From Steromphala cineraria (Eukaryota; Mollusca; Gastropoda; Trochida; Trochidae): 64,000 bases of DNA. Under the pieces are notes generated by a model, which saw only the letters and a program-made list of their open reading frames with translations, searched no databases and was not told the DNA's origin. A program made the position numbers and the translations under genes. Of this stretch, positions 23,655 through 35,666 are shown one piece after another. The first letter of the stretch is position 1; every line of letters begins with the position of its first letter. The DNA lies in NCBI GenBank assembly GCA_916613615.1, contig OU744720.1:71688471-71752470 (forward strand). Direction: 5' to 3'.

Positions 23655-24039
23655 TTCCAGTCTAAGACTCATCCATTTATGCAAAGCAAAGAACATCAAA
23701 ACAATATCTAATTTCCAATAAACGAACTCCTTAGATGAAAACCTCGACCGTTCCCCTGTCGACCTTACGCTTTTGACTTTTGAACAAAACTTTAACGCAG
23801 TACAAGAAAGTTGATAGATAATTTTAGAATGGGGAGTGAGGTAACTTTATTGGTGTGAGTCCGGCGGAAGGGGGAAGGCTGCATACATCGGTTAGAAGAC
23901 GGGAATGAGGTCGGAAATGCATGGGGTGCAAGTTAAAATTTGGATGGGGAGGTTCTGCGAGGGTTCTTACAGTGGGGGTTAAGAAAGGGCGGGTTGCTGA
24001 GAAGAGAGATGCAGCTCATGGCGACAGACTGGCTAGCTA

Positions 24040-25065
24040 TCGACCGCCTGTAATCAAATCACTTTCCTATCATTTTGTATTCTTGCAATAATGATGATAA
24101 TTCCGTGTGTTTAGCTCGTTACTCGTCTTTTACAAGCGTTTACGATGAAATGGCTTGTTAATGAATGGTGACAACAAAGGGTAATAATGTTAGTCTAATG
24201 GACGGAGAGCCGCTATTGTAAAGCGATAAACGAAGAGTTATCATCACCCAGCAAATAAGCTAAAATCGTTACAGTGAAAATATCCCACAAATAACAGCCC
24301 TTATTAGATTATCACAGACAGACTCGGCAGTGACGTTAAGATGGGGGCCGATTTATTTCATATAATAGACTGCTAATCAAGGGCTCTCGCTCAATCTCCC
24401 CGGGCCCATAATCTATTATGTACTGTAAATTCACAAATCTCGGTATAAATATTGTGAAATGAAGGAATTACATTCTTCAATGCAGCTAACGAGCGTGCTG
24501 ACACTAGCAGTACGGGATGTCAGAGGGAATTACCCCCTCACTGTCTGTCTCGCCCCGGGGGTAAGGAGAAGGGCCCGGGGGTAAGGAGTTCACAGACTAA
24601 ATCAGATCTAATAGAGGCACGTGTTCACTCCATCGATTGAATGTTATTGACGAGGTTTTTGCTATTTTAACAACAATATCTCTCCCTTAACGTGGGTTAA
24701 AGTTTCTTCCCAACTTGAATGAAAGTAATTGAGCAATTATTGACACACTGTTAGTGCAGAGAGTCGGCGTTTGCCTCCCCTGTGCGGAAATGATCACTTG
24801 CTGGCGGAAAATAGCAGGAATTAGAAAGATGCTTACCGTTTAATGAACTCACAGAAACTCGCAAACTTTCGAGCAGCGCGCTATTTAGTTGAGATAGTAT
24901 CAATTGAATGAATATAATTTGAGATTTTCAGTCTGTTTGTGAACGAGTTAATAGTCCACGCGTGGCTATTACTCAAAGAAACGAGAATTGAAGAATTTAC
25001 CACAATTTGATATTAAATCTGCAACTGTCCAAAGCGTTAAATTATCACAGCGCTTTGATTATCAT
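24040..25065. promoter_or_regulatory. candidate conserved non-coding stretch downstream of hbn
   Basis: About 1 kb of non-repetitive, balanced-composition sequence without open frames, 4.7 kb beyond the hbn stop. It contains TAAT-rich sites and a duplicated 'cccgggggtaaggag' at 24553-24590. A regulatory role is inference. Confidence 0.25.
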
Positions 25066-25185
25066 AATGATACCACAACATCAACTTCTCCATTGAGACA
25101 ATAAGGAAGTTAATGACAATGTAGTTAATGAAGAAAAAACATTTTTCTTCGATCTTCCCTTACAGATTTTATTCAGACACTCAGA

Positions 25186-25668
25186 ACAACACTGTTTTCT
25201 ATCAACATAAGTAGGTCAAGTCATCCTGCTCTAACCTCTGGTTGAATAAGCCACGTTTACTGGTTAGAAAGGGAGAAGCCTGATTGGATGCAATTAAAGT
25301 TTGTTGTGAAATCAGCGACGCTGTTCAAAATTTATTATTTTGGATGCTGCATCAAGGAAGCGCGATTCCCATGCGAAAAGTATTTTCATTGGCTAAGATT
25401 TTTCAAATGGTTTTTGATGCAAATTTCTTGGAACCTGCCGGAAACCTGGGAACTGGGTCTTAACCAAACAGAAGTTAGACCAAGAGGACTTTAGCTACCT
25501 TTAACCGTAGAGAATGCTTATTATCCCCCGCCGCGCCTTTCCATGCGAGAAGTGTTGTCGTTTTCTAAAATCATTCAAACGGTGCAATTGTTTGCCTCCA
25601 GGGGAAACTGAACAGAGGTTGGATCAACATTTTATGACTTGTAATACCTCTGTGGGGGAGAGAATAGA
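25186..25668. mobile_element. cattctc-type MITE, copy E (diverged)
   Basis: Recognisable by 'ggtcaagtcat', 'agcctgattggatgcaatta', 'aatcagcgacgctgttc' and the right end 'tacctctgtgggggagagaat'. It is much more diverged and about 130 bp longer than the other copies. Confidence 0.65.
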
Positions 25669-25724
25669 TTTTCCTTACTTCCTGGTTTAGCACAATGGTA
25701 TATTTGATTTTAGAACCTGTCCTG

Positions 25725-25900
25725 TCGACTTCCGGCCCGCGATCGTGTTCATCTGGGGAATGTCACGATGAACCCCTGTACTTTGATCAATTAACGTTTT
25801 AAAAAAAACAATATGTATTTATATAATATCAACACATTTCCAAAGGCTTTATGATAAGACTGAAAAAAATTGCCTTGTAATGCACTCTGTGTATGCATCA
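25725..25900. repeat. dispersed repeat family copy (also 35722-35880, 37290-37460)
   Basis: Copies share 'ttccgg...cgcgatcg.gtt.atct', 'gaatgtcac', 'tatt.ataa...taacacat' and 'tatgataagactgaa.aaaa'. Similarity is low but collinear in three places. Confidence 0.4.
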
Positions 25901-26575
25901 TTAACTTGGTCGTTTCATATTGAGAAGAAGGCAAAACGAGGATTTGGCTCTTATACACCCGGAATCTGATATCTGACAGTTAATCCTTTCAATATACTGC
26001 TCAAAAGAGAAACGCATAGCCAATATTTTACCATGTGATATTTTCACAATGAATCACACGATTGCAGCTAAGCACTGTATCTATGATGAACGTTTGCTCA
26101 AACCATTTCCGAGCTTGAATAAGTTTTGATTGATTCATTCATTCCAAGGTGCATTGAAACATGATTGTTTAATAATTACAATAAAACACAAAATTAGACA
26201 CGTTATTTTGCAAACACAATCAAAACTATATTCTCAATGTAACCCAGAGGTTCTGGTGGTTTGAACGTGGGCTGTCATTTGTGACAAGGTCATGCCTAGA
26301 AGTTAAACAGAACAATGCCACCAATCATTTCGCCGAGCTGAGGACAACCAAGGATTGCAAGAGTATATTGTGTTCTAAGGTACCTTATGGAGGTTTTGGC
26401 ATTGGTTTCAGCAACAAACAACAACACTTGATTGTCCTTGGTAACGCTGACTTTGGATGACCACACCCATATTGGTATGTATTGGTGACTTATATAACAT
26501 GCTAGGTAGCCTAGGGGAAGACTATCAGAAAATTTCAAGACATCGTAATAGATGTGTGTCCAGTCTATGGGAAAC

Positions 26576-26741
26576 CATTCTCTCCCCACAGAGGCAGATC
26601 AAGTCATGTTGATTTAGCCTCTGTTATATTACGCCGAGTTTGTGGGATAGAATGTGAGGTGCCTGATTGGAGGCAATTAAAATTAGTTGTGCAATCAGCG
26701 ACGATGTTCTAAAATCGTCATTTTGGCTACTGAAACAAGGC
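26576..26741. mobile_element. cattctc-type MITE, copy D (truncated)
   Basis: Intact left end and left half of the family, identical in long stretches to copy A. Homology stops after 'actgaaacaaggc'. The right half and right end are missing. Confidence 0.8.
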
Positions 26742-28302
26742 TTTCTTTCGTTTGAGGAGTTTACATTTAGTATTTTGTACTCGCTAAAGATTAAAATCAA
26801 GCGTATTTGCAACCTTTATTCACGAAGATGTCGCATTTCCGGAGACCGCTTATCTCCATTTAATCATCAATACGCTTATTTGAATTCAAAGCATTCAAAA
26901 CGTAACTTTCACTCAACTTGTGCCCATTCAACACTGTAGCAGTAGAAAAATGTTGCCATGAAACGACGGATTCAATACTGAGACCTGTAAATCAATGGAC
27001 AATATCCCGATAAAGGACTGTACAAAGTTTTGCTGATGAACAGTTTTCTCGGGAAACCAACCGGACATACAGAACAACCGCTATGTACCCCTTCCTACAT
27101 CGTAAAGAGCTATCATAATACCCAATCTCATTGAACTCAGAGAGAACACGTGTATCATTCCTTTCTGATATGAGTAGTATACTCTTTAAGGCTCCGCCAG
27201 GTGGCTATATACTCCAACCAATCAGCAACTGAGGTAGAAGAAAGTATTGGGGAATATAAATTTCAGCGGGCTACTTAAAAAGGTCACAGTCATGCATGAT
27301 CTCCTTTGAGTTCTCAAATCAGAAATGTAGCTAGGTACGAGTGACAGTAGTCTTGCTTCATGGATTTGTATTAAATAGGGACCTTTAATACGGTTTAGAT
27401 CCTCATTCAGCAAGTTTAGATTTGACTGAATACACAACTATTCTTGCACGGCTCTGATATAAAATCGTCATGAGAATTAAAATTTCACAAAGTAGAAATT
27501 AGTAAAATGAAAAGGAGACTATTTCTTCTAACTCTTCTTGTACACTTACTTAAGCTTTTATCTTATTTTAGGGTCTGGCTGACAGACTTTTGGTATAACA
27601 TCCATTTAATATACATATAACGTTAAACGTTTATGTAGCGTGATTTATTGATGAAATGAAAAGTCGCATGAAATAAAATGACATGGATGAAGGAAGTTAT
27701 GATTTAATATTTCAAGTAATCTATTTTAGAGGGATAGCTTCTGGCTGATTCCAGTAAGATTTAACTATACTCAAACTACGAAGAACAATGTAGTAATTCC
27801 GTTTGTCTTCCGCCTTCCTTTGCGGTTAGTTATACACAATATCGGTCCACATCAATTCAATTGTTGACTTTGAACTTTTCGAAAAATTTCTTTTAAATTG
27901 AAAATAAAAAGAAAGACTTTGACCTTTTCTAGAATTGGGATCAATTAACAATTAAAAGTAACTTTTTGGATGTGTGTCTTTTTAATTAACAATTGGGATC
28001 AAAAAAATTATCTAGGTGAATGATCATTTTGTCGTCGGTACACAAAGTGATTTTCCGACATTCCGATTCCTTCATAGCGTTTTTACAGAGTTCAAATCCT
28101 TGTATCTGATGCGAATGCTTTCCATGGTCAAAAGCTCGACTTGGAACAGAGTTTTTTTGTTAACTCAGTCTAAGTTTTAAAAAATTGGTTTTTGTTATAC
28201 CTGTTGGTTCTCTGATAGTGACCTGATATAATATTATTTTACCGGAATCATGGCCTATGAATCCGTAACGTATCTTGGTGCAAGTAACGGATTCCATGAT
28301 TC
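26742..28302. other. no gene recognised
   Basis: AT-rich intergenic sequence up to the LINE tail, containing only the short dispersed repeat at 27.56 kb. Confidence 0.5.
27556..27594. repeat. dispersed repeat, inverted partner of 9101-9145
   Basis: 'cttttatcttattttagggt' and 'ctggctgacagact' match the 9.1 kb copy on the opposite strand. Confidence 0.6.
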
Positions 28303-28821
28303 AGTGTTTTTTTGTTGTTTTTTTGTTGTTTTGTTTTTGTTTTTTTATTCCTGGAAAATTGTACAGCATGAATGGTATCTATCGAAACAGTAATACAGTA
28401 CCGGTAATACAATACCAGGATTTACAAACAAGAAAGGAAAAGAAAAGGGGGAAAAACAAAAAAAACATCATTCACACACTTTCACCCGCACACTACATAC
28501 AGGCTAGAAGTAGAAGCTTTGTAGACAATTAAAGTTGAATGAAATTAGAGAAGATTTTCATAAAGAGCCCATTTCTGAAAGAATTCGGTGTGTTTTGATT
28601 TGCAAAAGTGTCTAGTTTTTTCTATCTGATAGTAGAATTTCACATAGTTTTGAAAATGTTTAATGTAAGGTGGACTATTTTGCATTTTACATCTATATAT
28701 ATGGAATTTAGCTAGTAAAAGTATCAAATCCAGGATAGTATCACTTTCAAAATTTGGAGAATATCCAAAAAGGATTAAGTTTACAGTAAGATTTATGTTA
28801 CAAGCATGTTGGCACTTTGAT

Positions 28822-31395
28822 TCAATCCATTCTGAAAAAATTGTTCCAAAAAGTTTGGCTTACCCTACAGTCCCAAAAAAGGTGTTTTATAGTTTCTGGT
28901 TCAGCTTTGCAAAAAGTACATAAGTTGTTGTCAACAATGTGCATCTTAATTAAGAATGTATTAACAGGTAGAATTCTATTGAGCAATCTGAGCTGAAACC
29001 ATCTTAGTTTAGGGTCTGGGGTAGTTTTATGTGCTTTGACAAAAAGGCTTGGCCAGTTTACAGTGATTAAGAGATCTTCTTCCCATTTTTCAATGGCTTT
29101 AAGATTATCCTCGGTTTGAGGTATGACATAATAGTATTTCTTAGAACCTTTTTTGCAAGCAAAGAGATTACTTATAGAAATATTTGTGACATTTTTTGTG
29201 TCCAAGTTAGAATCCTTTTTAATACCAAAATATGTCAGGTATTTATTTACTGATCTTATAATTCCATAAAATTTCAAGAAGTTTATATTAAAATACTTAA
29301 TGCAAAATTGCATTTTATGAAAATAATTTACATAACATATTTAGTTTGCTTAACACTGATGTTAAGCAAACTAAATATGTTATGTAAATTATTTTCATAA
29401 AATGTTTTGTTAAAGAAGGATTTTCTATTTATAGAGATATGTTTATCATACATTAGGGGTTCTCTGAGGAACTCTTCATAGGTTTTTGGTTTTATTTTGC
29501 TACTGTAACTTGAAAAAGCTACAAGACAATCTCTCCAAAAGAAGTTGTGTTGTCTTTTAGCAAGCTTTAGTGGGAATTCACTTCCAAAAGTGAGTATTTC
29601 ATAAGAATCTGGAGTATTTTTTGTCATTAGTTGTTTCCACTTCTTTTCGAAATCAACATTTACCAGCTTCTTTATCCAAATTATTTTCATAGCATCAACA
29701 TATGCAAAAATATCTATCATTCCAAGTCCCCCTTGGAAGATGGGTTTACAGGCAACAATTCTCTTTATTTTATCAGGTTTGTTATCCCATAAAAACTTGA
29801 AGAGGATAGAGTTGATCTTTTTTAGGAATTCATCAGAGGGATTAGGGAGGGTAAGGAGAAGGAAGTTTAGTTTTGAAATGAGCATTGATTTAATTATTGC
29901 AATTTTACCTAAGGGCGTAATAATTCTGTTCATCCATCTCTCAATTATTTGTTCAATTTCATAAATTTTGCTTTCAAAATTAAGCTTTATCATTTTTTTC
30001 ACAGTTAGTAGAAAAAATTATGCCAAGAATTTTGAAAGTTTCAGGGTTCCATTCTAAGTTTAAATCTGGTTTAAATTTAATATAACTGTTCTTTTTGGAG
30101 CCTATCCAGATTACCTGTGATTTATCAAAATTTATTTTTAATCCAGAAATCTTTGCAAAAGTATCAAGAGTGGCTATAGTAGCCTCAAATGATCTCTTAG
30201 AGCCATCCAAAAGGAATTCTATGTCATCCGCATATTGTGCAATTAAATAGTCTATATTGTCAATGGTTAAACCTTTAATATCTTTATTTTTTTTCTCACA
30301 AGAGCTGCAAGAACTTCAGCACATAGAAGAAAAATATAGGGCGATAATGGGTCGCCTTGCCTACAGCCACGACCAACTGGTATCCAAGGGGACATGTTCC
30401 CATTAATTATTAAACTTGACTTTACATCTTTATACAGTATAGAGACCCATTTGGAGATACTTTCACCAAATCCAAAAAATTTGAGGGTTTTGAATATGAA
30501 AGACCAGGAGACAGAGTCAAAAGCTTTTTCAAAATCTACTAAAAGTAGCATACCAGGTATTTGTCTAGATTCTGTGTATAAAAGCAAGTCATAAATCAAG
30601 CGAATATTGTCTCCAAAGTATCTTCCAGACATGAACCCGGTTTGGTCTTCACTAATAATTTGTTTAAACCTATCTGAAATTACAGAAGATAAAAGTTTAT
30701 ATATGGAATTTAAAAGGGTAATAGGGCGCCAATTTTGTATGAATTGTCTAGGTTTATCTTTTTTAGGGATACAAGTGATGATTCCTTGCTTCTGTGTAAT
30801 TGATAGATGGCCAGTCATTTAACTTTTGTGTATTGATCTAAGTATAAAATCTCCAAGATCAAGCCAGAAATTTTTTAAGAATTCATATGAAAATCCATCT
30901 GAACCTGGACTTTTATTGTTCTTAGATCTTTTAAGAGCTGTTAATAGCTCAGCCTTAGTAATAAGTCCTTCAATAAGATCAGATTCAGCTTTTTCAAGTT
31001 TAGGGACATCATATTCTGTGAATAATTCATCAAGGTTAATATCATCAATAAAGTCATCTCTGGAAGCATACAGATTTTGGTAAAAATTGGTTGCTTCATT
31101 TATAATATCCGTAGTATCATTCAATATAGTTCCTTCCTTTGTTTCCAATTCTTTCATGTTTTTGCTGATATAGTTTCTATTTTCAAGGTTACAGAAGTAT
31201 TTGCTTATAGTTTCACCTTCGTCAATCTTGCCTTTGATCTCACTAATATGCCATCTAGTTTATTTTTCCGAATTTGTTGCAATTCATTCCTCTTACTTTC
31301 TAGAACAGAAACACTATCTTCATCATAAATGTTTTCTAAAACTTCAATTTCTGCTGTTAAATCATTCTCTTTTTTTAACCTTTCCTTTTTTTTAA
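28822..31395 (-). pseudogene. LINE ORF2 pseudogene (reverse transcriptase)
   Basis: Reading from 31395 downwards: a helical linker (VLESKRNELQQIRKNKLDG), then EGETISKYFCNLENRNY, SPGSDGFSYEFLKNFW, the RT block with FEKAFDSVSW, GRGCRQGDPLSPYIF and QYADDIEFL, thumb-type sequence, and a C-terminal CTFC...H....C knuckle. Breaks: a frameshift near 31235, an in-frame TAA at 30819-30821, frameshifts in A-runs at 30286-30294 and 29993-29999, and a palindrome-associated stop near 29328. It is inactive as it stands. Confidence 0.9.
29311..29404. repeat. perfect 44-bp inverted repeat, 6-nt loop, inside the LINE
   Basis: Arms 29311-29354 and 29361-29404 are exact reverse complements around the spacer actgat. 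The second arm interrupts LINE ORF2 and introduces its stop codon. Confidence 0.95.
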
Positions 31396-31545
31396 AAGAT
31401 GAAATGATTCAATGTTGTATTTTTTATATATCGCTTCACAGAGGGAATGGCATTTCCAATGTGGGTTATCTTGAAAACTTTCCTTTTTCATATATTATTA
31501 TCTTTAAACAAATTGTTTTTAATTTCCATTGATAGTTTCATATTT

Positions 31546-32899
31546 CGCGATAAGGGTTGATCGTGTTTCTGTATATGTTCTTTAAAATGTCACGTGGTTA
31601 CGAAACACGTGTAGGAAACAAATGAAATAACTTCACGTCATTGCAGACGTGTGTTCAACTGATTTATTAATCTTCACCGTGACTTTAGAATCATGGACTG
31701 AATGGTTGAGTTGGAGTTGCACGCCACATGAGCAATACTTAGAAAAATTCTACATTTCTATTGAACACAGAACTACAGCGTATATATTAATTTCATTTCG
31801 AGTACGTTCTGACATGTACCATCGCCTTAATCAAATTCATGATAATCGGGAGTATTTTCTTAAAATAAACATGTACCGTTAAACGTTAAATTGCAGCTTT
31901 AAGACCAAACGCATCAGAAGTGTTAAGATTAAGTTTAAAAACTAAATTTGAATGTTAGAAAATATGATCAAAATGAAAAAGATTTTTCTAAGTTTGCTCG
32001 TACAAGGACATATCTTTTTCACAACATGCCACGCCTTACTTCGAAATAACATAGGTATATACATATATAATAATATAAACCATTAGTATAGGATTTGCGT
32101 CTGGTATACGAATGTAATTTTACATCCCTTAACGTTGGTTGTTTTAAAAGAGTCATGTTTATACAGGTCCCGTAATCATTTAACTCGGACGTTTCACTTC
32201 AAATTAGGCATATGTCGAAGGCCGTTGTTACATTTTGATCAAAAGAAAGTGTTGAATAAACGACAATTAATACCTGTATTAATGATATTTGAATTTTTAA
32301 GAATCATTTGTCATTTGGTGCAGATCAAAAACTAACAAAATGTCTTTAAATATACATTATGTGAGTTCAAAATATCAGTGAAATGTCAGGAAAAGTAACA
32401 TTAAAACAACGAAATTGTTCTTGAATTCAAAGCACATTTCAAAGCTGAAGAAAGTTAATCTGGGTTCTAATCCAGTCAAACATCTGACCGTCCAAATCGA
32501 CGGGGAGCCATCATTGTTTTTATTCAGAGGTTTTGCCCAAGAACGATTTTAAGTTTTCGATGTTGAAATGATTGACCTTTAAACAATTTAAATCTGAATA
32601 TTAATTCTGAACATATTTTACATCTTCTAATTCTCCTCTCACTTGGAGTACAAGTCTGTACAAAAGGAACAAACCATTTTCCTTAAAATCAGACTTTCCT
32701 TGAAAGTCGAGACATCGGAGAAGGGGTTGTCGGAGATTTAAAATTTATGAAATAGGCAAAAGTTTGAATAATTAAATATAGGACGTAACCAGGGCTATAG
32801 GTCATGACATAACTACACCAGACACGACATGACTGATTAGCTAATTATAATTAATGACTTCAAGCAAATATTTAAAACGAAAACTAAAACTGTCGCTAT
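31546..32899. other. no gene recognised
   Basis: Sequence beyond the truncated LINE 5' end; AT-rich, no coding segment or clear repeat. Confidence 0.5.
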
Positions 32900-33480
32900 T
32901 AATGAGAATAACACATTTTATTCCAGACCTTATTGGTCTGTAAACTCTCTCACAAAGCGAAATTGATTGCCCCGATTGGAAGCAAAGCCGATTAATTTCA
33001 CACTGGCATCAGAAAAAAATGAAATAAGCTTGCGAAGCGGTGACTGGCGATGCTAGGGGCGCGCAAGCGACTTCCGTCTTAACGGCAGAGTAAGTGGCGA
33101 GCGCTCAGAAGAGGTCCTCAACGTTCTGCAATAATGGCGACTCGGCAGAACACGGCGAAGCGGTAACAGCCCGGAGCAGGGGAGAATTTATTAAGTTTGT
33201 GATCCAAATAGCTTACCAATAATTACAGATGTGCTATGAATGAGGCAAATTCAATATCATGACGGTCAAATTGGAGAGAGAGACTTAATACAAGCCGGCT
33301 TCTACTTGACTAACTCTTCACTGAATCATTAGCCTGAAGAGAAGCCAGTTCGGCTCGCTTCATCACCGCAAGCAAGTCATACAATGGGAGATCACATATT
33401 GAATTACAGTGTAATGTCCCGCTAAATTGTCAATATTTACATTTAAATAGCGCTAATCAGTATCTAAGCGAACTATTTTC
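32900..33480. promoter_or_regulatory. candidate CpG-richer non-coding block
   Basis: Locally GC- and CpG-rich (33030-33190: repeated 'gcgaagcggt') in AT-rich surroundings, non-repetitive, no coding frame. It could be a promoter or an enhancer. Confidence 0.25.
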
Positions 33481-35309
33481 TGTTCGAGAAATGAAGTTAT
33501 TGGACCAAAATTGGCCAGTAACTTTATTAATCAAGTTTCTCACAAATATTTGCCTTGGGCAGAACAAATAACAATATCCTCCAAATCGCCCATTAAGACA
33601 TCGCATCTCCCCCGGTCTAAATTTCCTCATAAGGAGTCCAAATTTCTCCGCTTTTCTGCACAGGTTTGGTTAATTTTTGAATTGACTTGTGAGTGATCGT
33701 TGAGCGGATATGGCTTGCTTCTTTGATCAGAACGAGGCCTTGCCACTTGGCTAACTAGTGCGCATGTGCAAAGCAAGTAAATGGCTGAAAGTTGCCATTC
33801 AACTTTCAGGAAAGGCACATGGTAATGTTATTCGTTATAACGTTTCAAAGTGAGTTCTTTTTTAATATAAATGTATAATAATTTACATCAACATAAAAGT
33901 GAGTGTTTGGGTTATTGATTTCGTCGTTTGGCTGATATATATTTCAGCGATTATATATAAACGACGTGTCAACTCATTTGATACAGACTATTTTATTGAG
34001 GGTCAAATGTATTTGTTGAACGTTATTAATGCTGAAATAGTATCAGGCTATTATATTTTATACGATTCAGTCATGATTTTTTTCGAAAACCGGACAATGT
34101 CAATGACAAATATAATTTTGGAAACCTTTCAATAAAAAGCACGCAATGGGTTGGTAATGTTGGACAGTTCATATAAAAAAAATGGGACTTGTATGTCAGC
34201 TACTGAACATTACGTTATTAGGACTTTTTACCAGCATTAATTATTCAAGATTTGCCTTGCTAAAAACAGGAGTTTGACGTCATTAAAACCTGGCATGACG
34301 AATCAGTCTTATGACGTCATATATGTTGAGTTCACACCCATGGCCGCTTATGAATACATAAAGTGCCTACTTCACTTTCTGAGTATTTTCATTTAGTAAA
34401 AAACCTCAGTGCATTATGAGAGTATACTTTTAAATTGAAGAATCGAGTCCTGTTGTCTGTCGTGTACTTAAGTCCATTGTTACTCGAGTATACTCTATAG
34501 GTCACGTCTAATAGTTTGTACATTTTAATCATTGGACATCCAAATTTTATATAAACAACGTGGAAACTGTAAACCTATTTTTTAGTAATCGCTAAAAACA
34601 AAGATCTCATTGTGTGAATAACACGTGACCAGATCACGTTTTCGAGCTTGGTAACTATGGATTATTGATATGAATAATATTGTTAACACTATGTCACGTT
34701 TCCAATATTGAGTGCCTATTTGAAGAGGAAAATTATATTTTAATTTTGCACACAGAAAATATATCAATCCCATTGTGAGACCAAGCGGGGTCATCTAAGA
34801 GATCGTTTTCAACACGTTTTACATGATAAAATTTATTGTTACCAAAACATTTAGGTATTTTTACAAGAAGAAACACGTCATCGAAAACCCAGAGTTAACT
34901 TTCCAATAGAGGAGGTTTTCATTTTGTAAATCAGATCATCATAGCAAGGTTATTTACAATATGCATTTAAAGTTTATCAAATCATGTCAAATATAGAACA
35001 TACTCGTAATAAATGGAAAACACAGAACTCGATATCGTTCTTTAGTCTAACTTCATTGTTGAAGGCTTGGTCCGAAATGATTAAAAAATGACGTCAAAGA
35101 CAATTTTCCAATTAACTTAATCGGATTGTTTTCATAGTTTATTACAAGTTTGTAAATAAAGATGCAAATACATGTAGTCCTATGTTTGGTCCAAAACCTA
35201 ATAAATCAGTCATTTTGACTCTCCTTTACTTTTACCTGGAACTAATCTTTTTGATGGAAAGAATTGGTTATTGAATTGAATATGTAGGCCAATATACACG
35301 AAATATTAA
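33481..35309. other. no gene recognised
   Basis: AT-rich; two TGACGTCA/TGACGTCAT motifs near 34276 and 34312; no coding segment. Confidence 0.45.
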
Positions 35310-35666
35310 AGGGGCAGTAGCACGTTCTTAGAAGGAAAATTAGGTGATGTCAGGAAAATGACAATAAATGGTTCTAAATGAAAGGCAATGTATTTCAACT
35401 TAATGAAACATTAATAACTCAAATATATAATGTTCAAATAAATATAAGTTCAGTCCGTTTCTTACAAAAAATGAATTAAAGATGTTCACACAAAAATGGC
35501 GGCCAATGGACTTTATGTGAATCGTTATAATTTGTTTTCTGGCTATGGATGATTAGTTTGTGTAATGAGATTTAAGACATCATCAAAATAATACATTTAG
35601 TATTAACGTGCAATTAACAGTGAAAAATGTAAAATATAAAATTGTCAAAAAACGTGCTACTGCCCC
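35310..35666. mobile_element. TTAA-type MITE, copy 3
   Basis: TTAA at 35306-35309 and 35667-35670; termini ggggcagtagcacgttct / aaacgtgctactgcccc; same internal landmarks. Confidence 0.85.

Larger units (their letters stand above)
28303..31545 (-). mobile_element. L1-like (L1/Tx1 group) LINE, 5'-truncated and decayed
   Basis: The - strand carries ORF2 remains from upstream of the reverse transcriptase to the C-terminal Cys/His knuckle. It ends in an A-rich tail (28303-28355 on the + strand is T-rich, with AATAAA in the - sense). No endonuclease domain is visible, so the copy is 5'-truncated near 31.54 kb. The clade is judged from RT motifs only. Confidence 0.9.
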
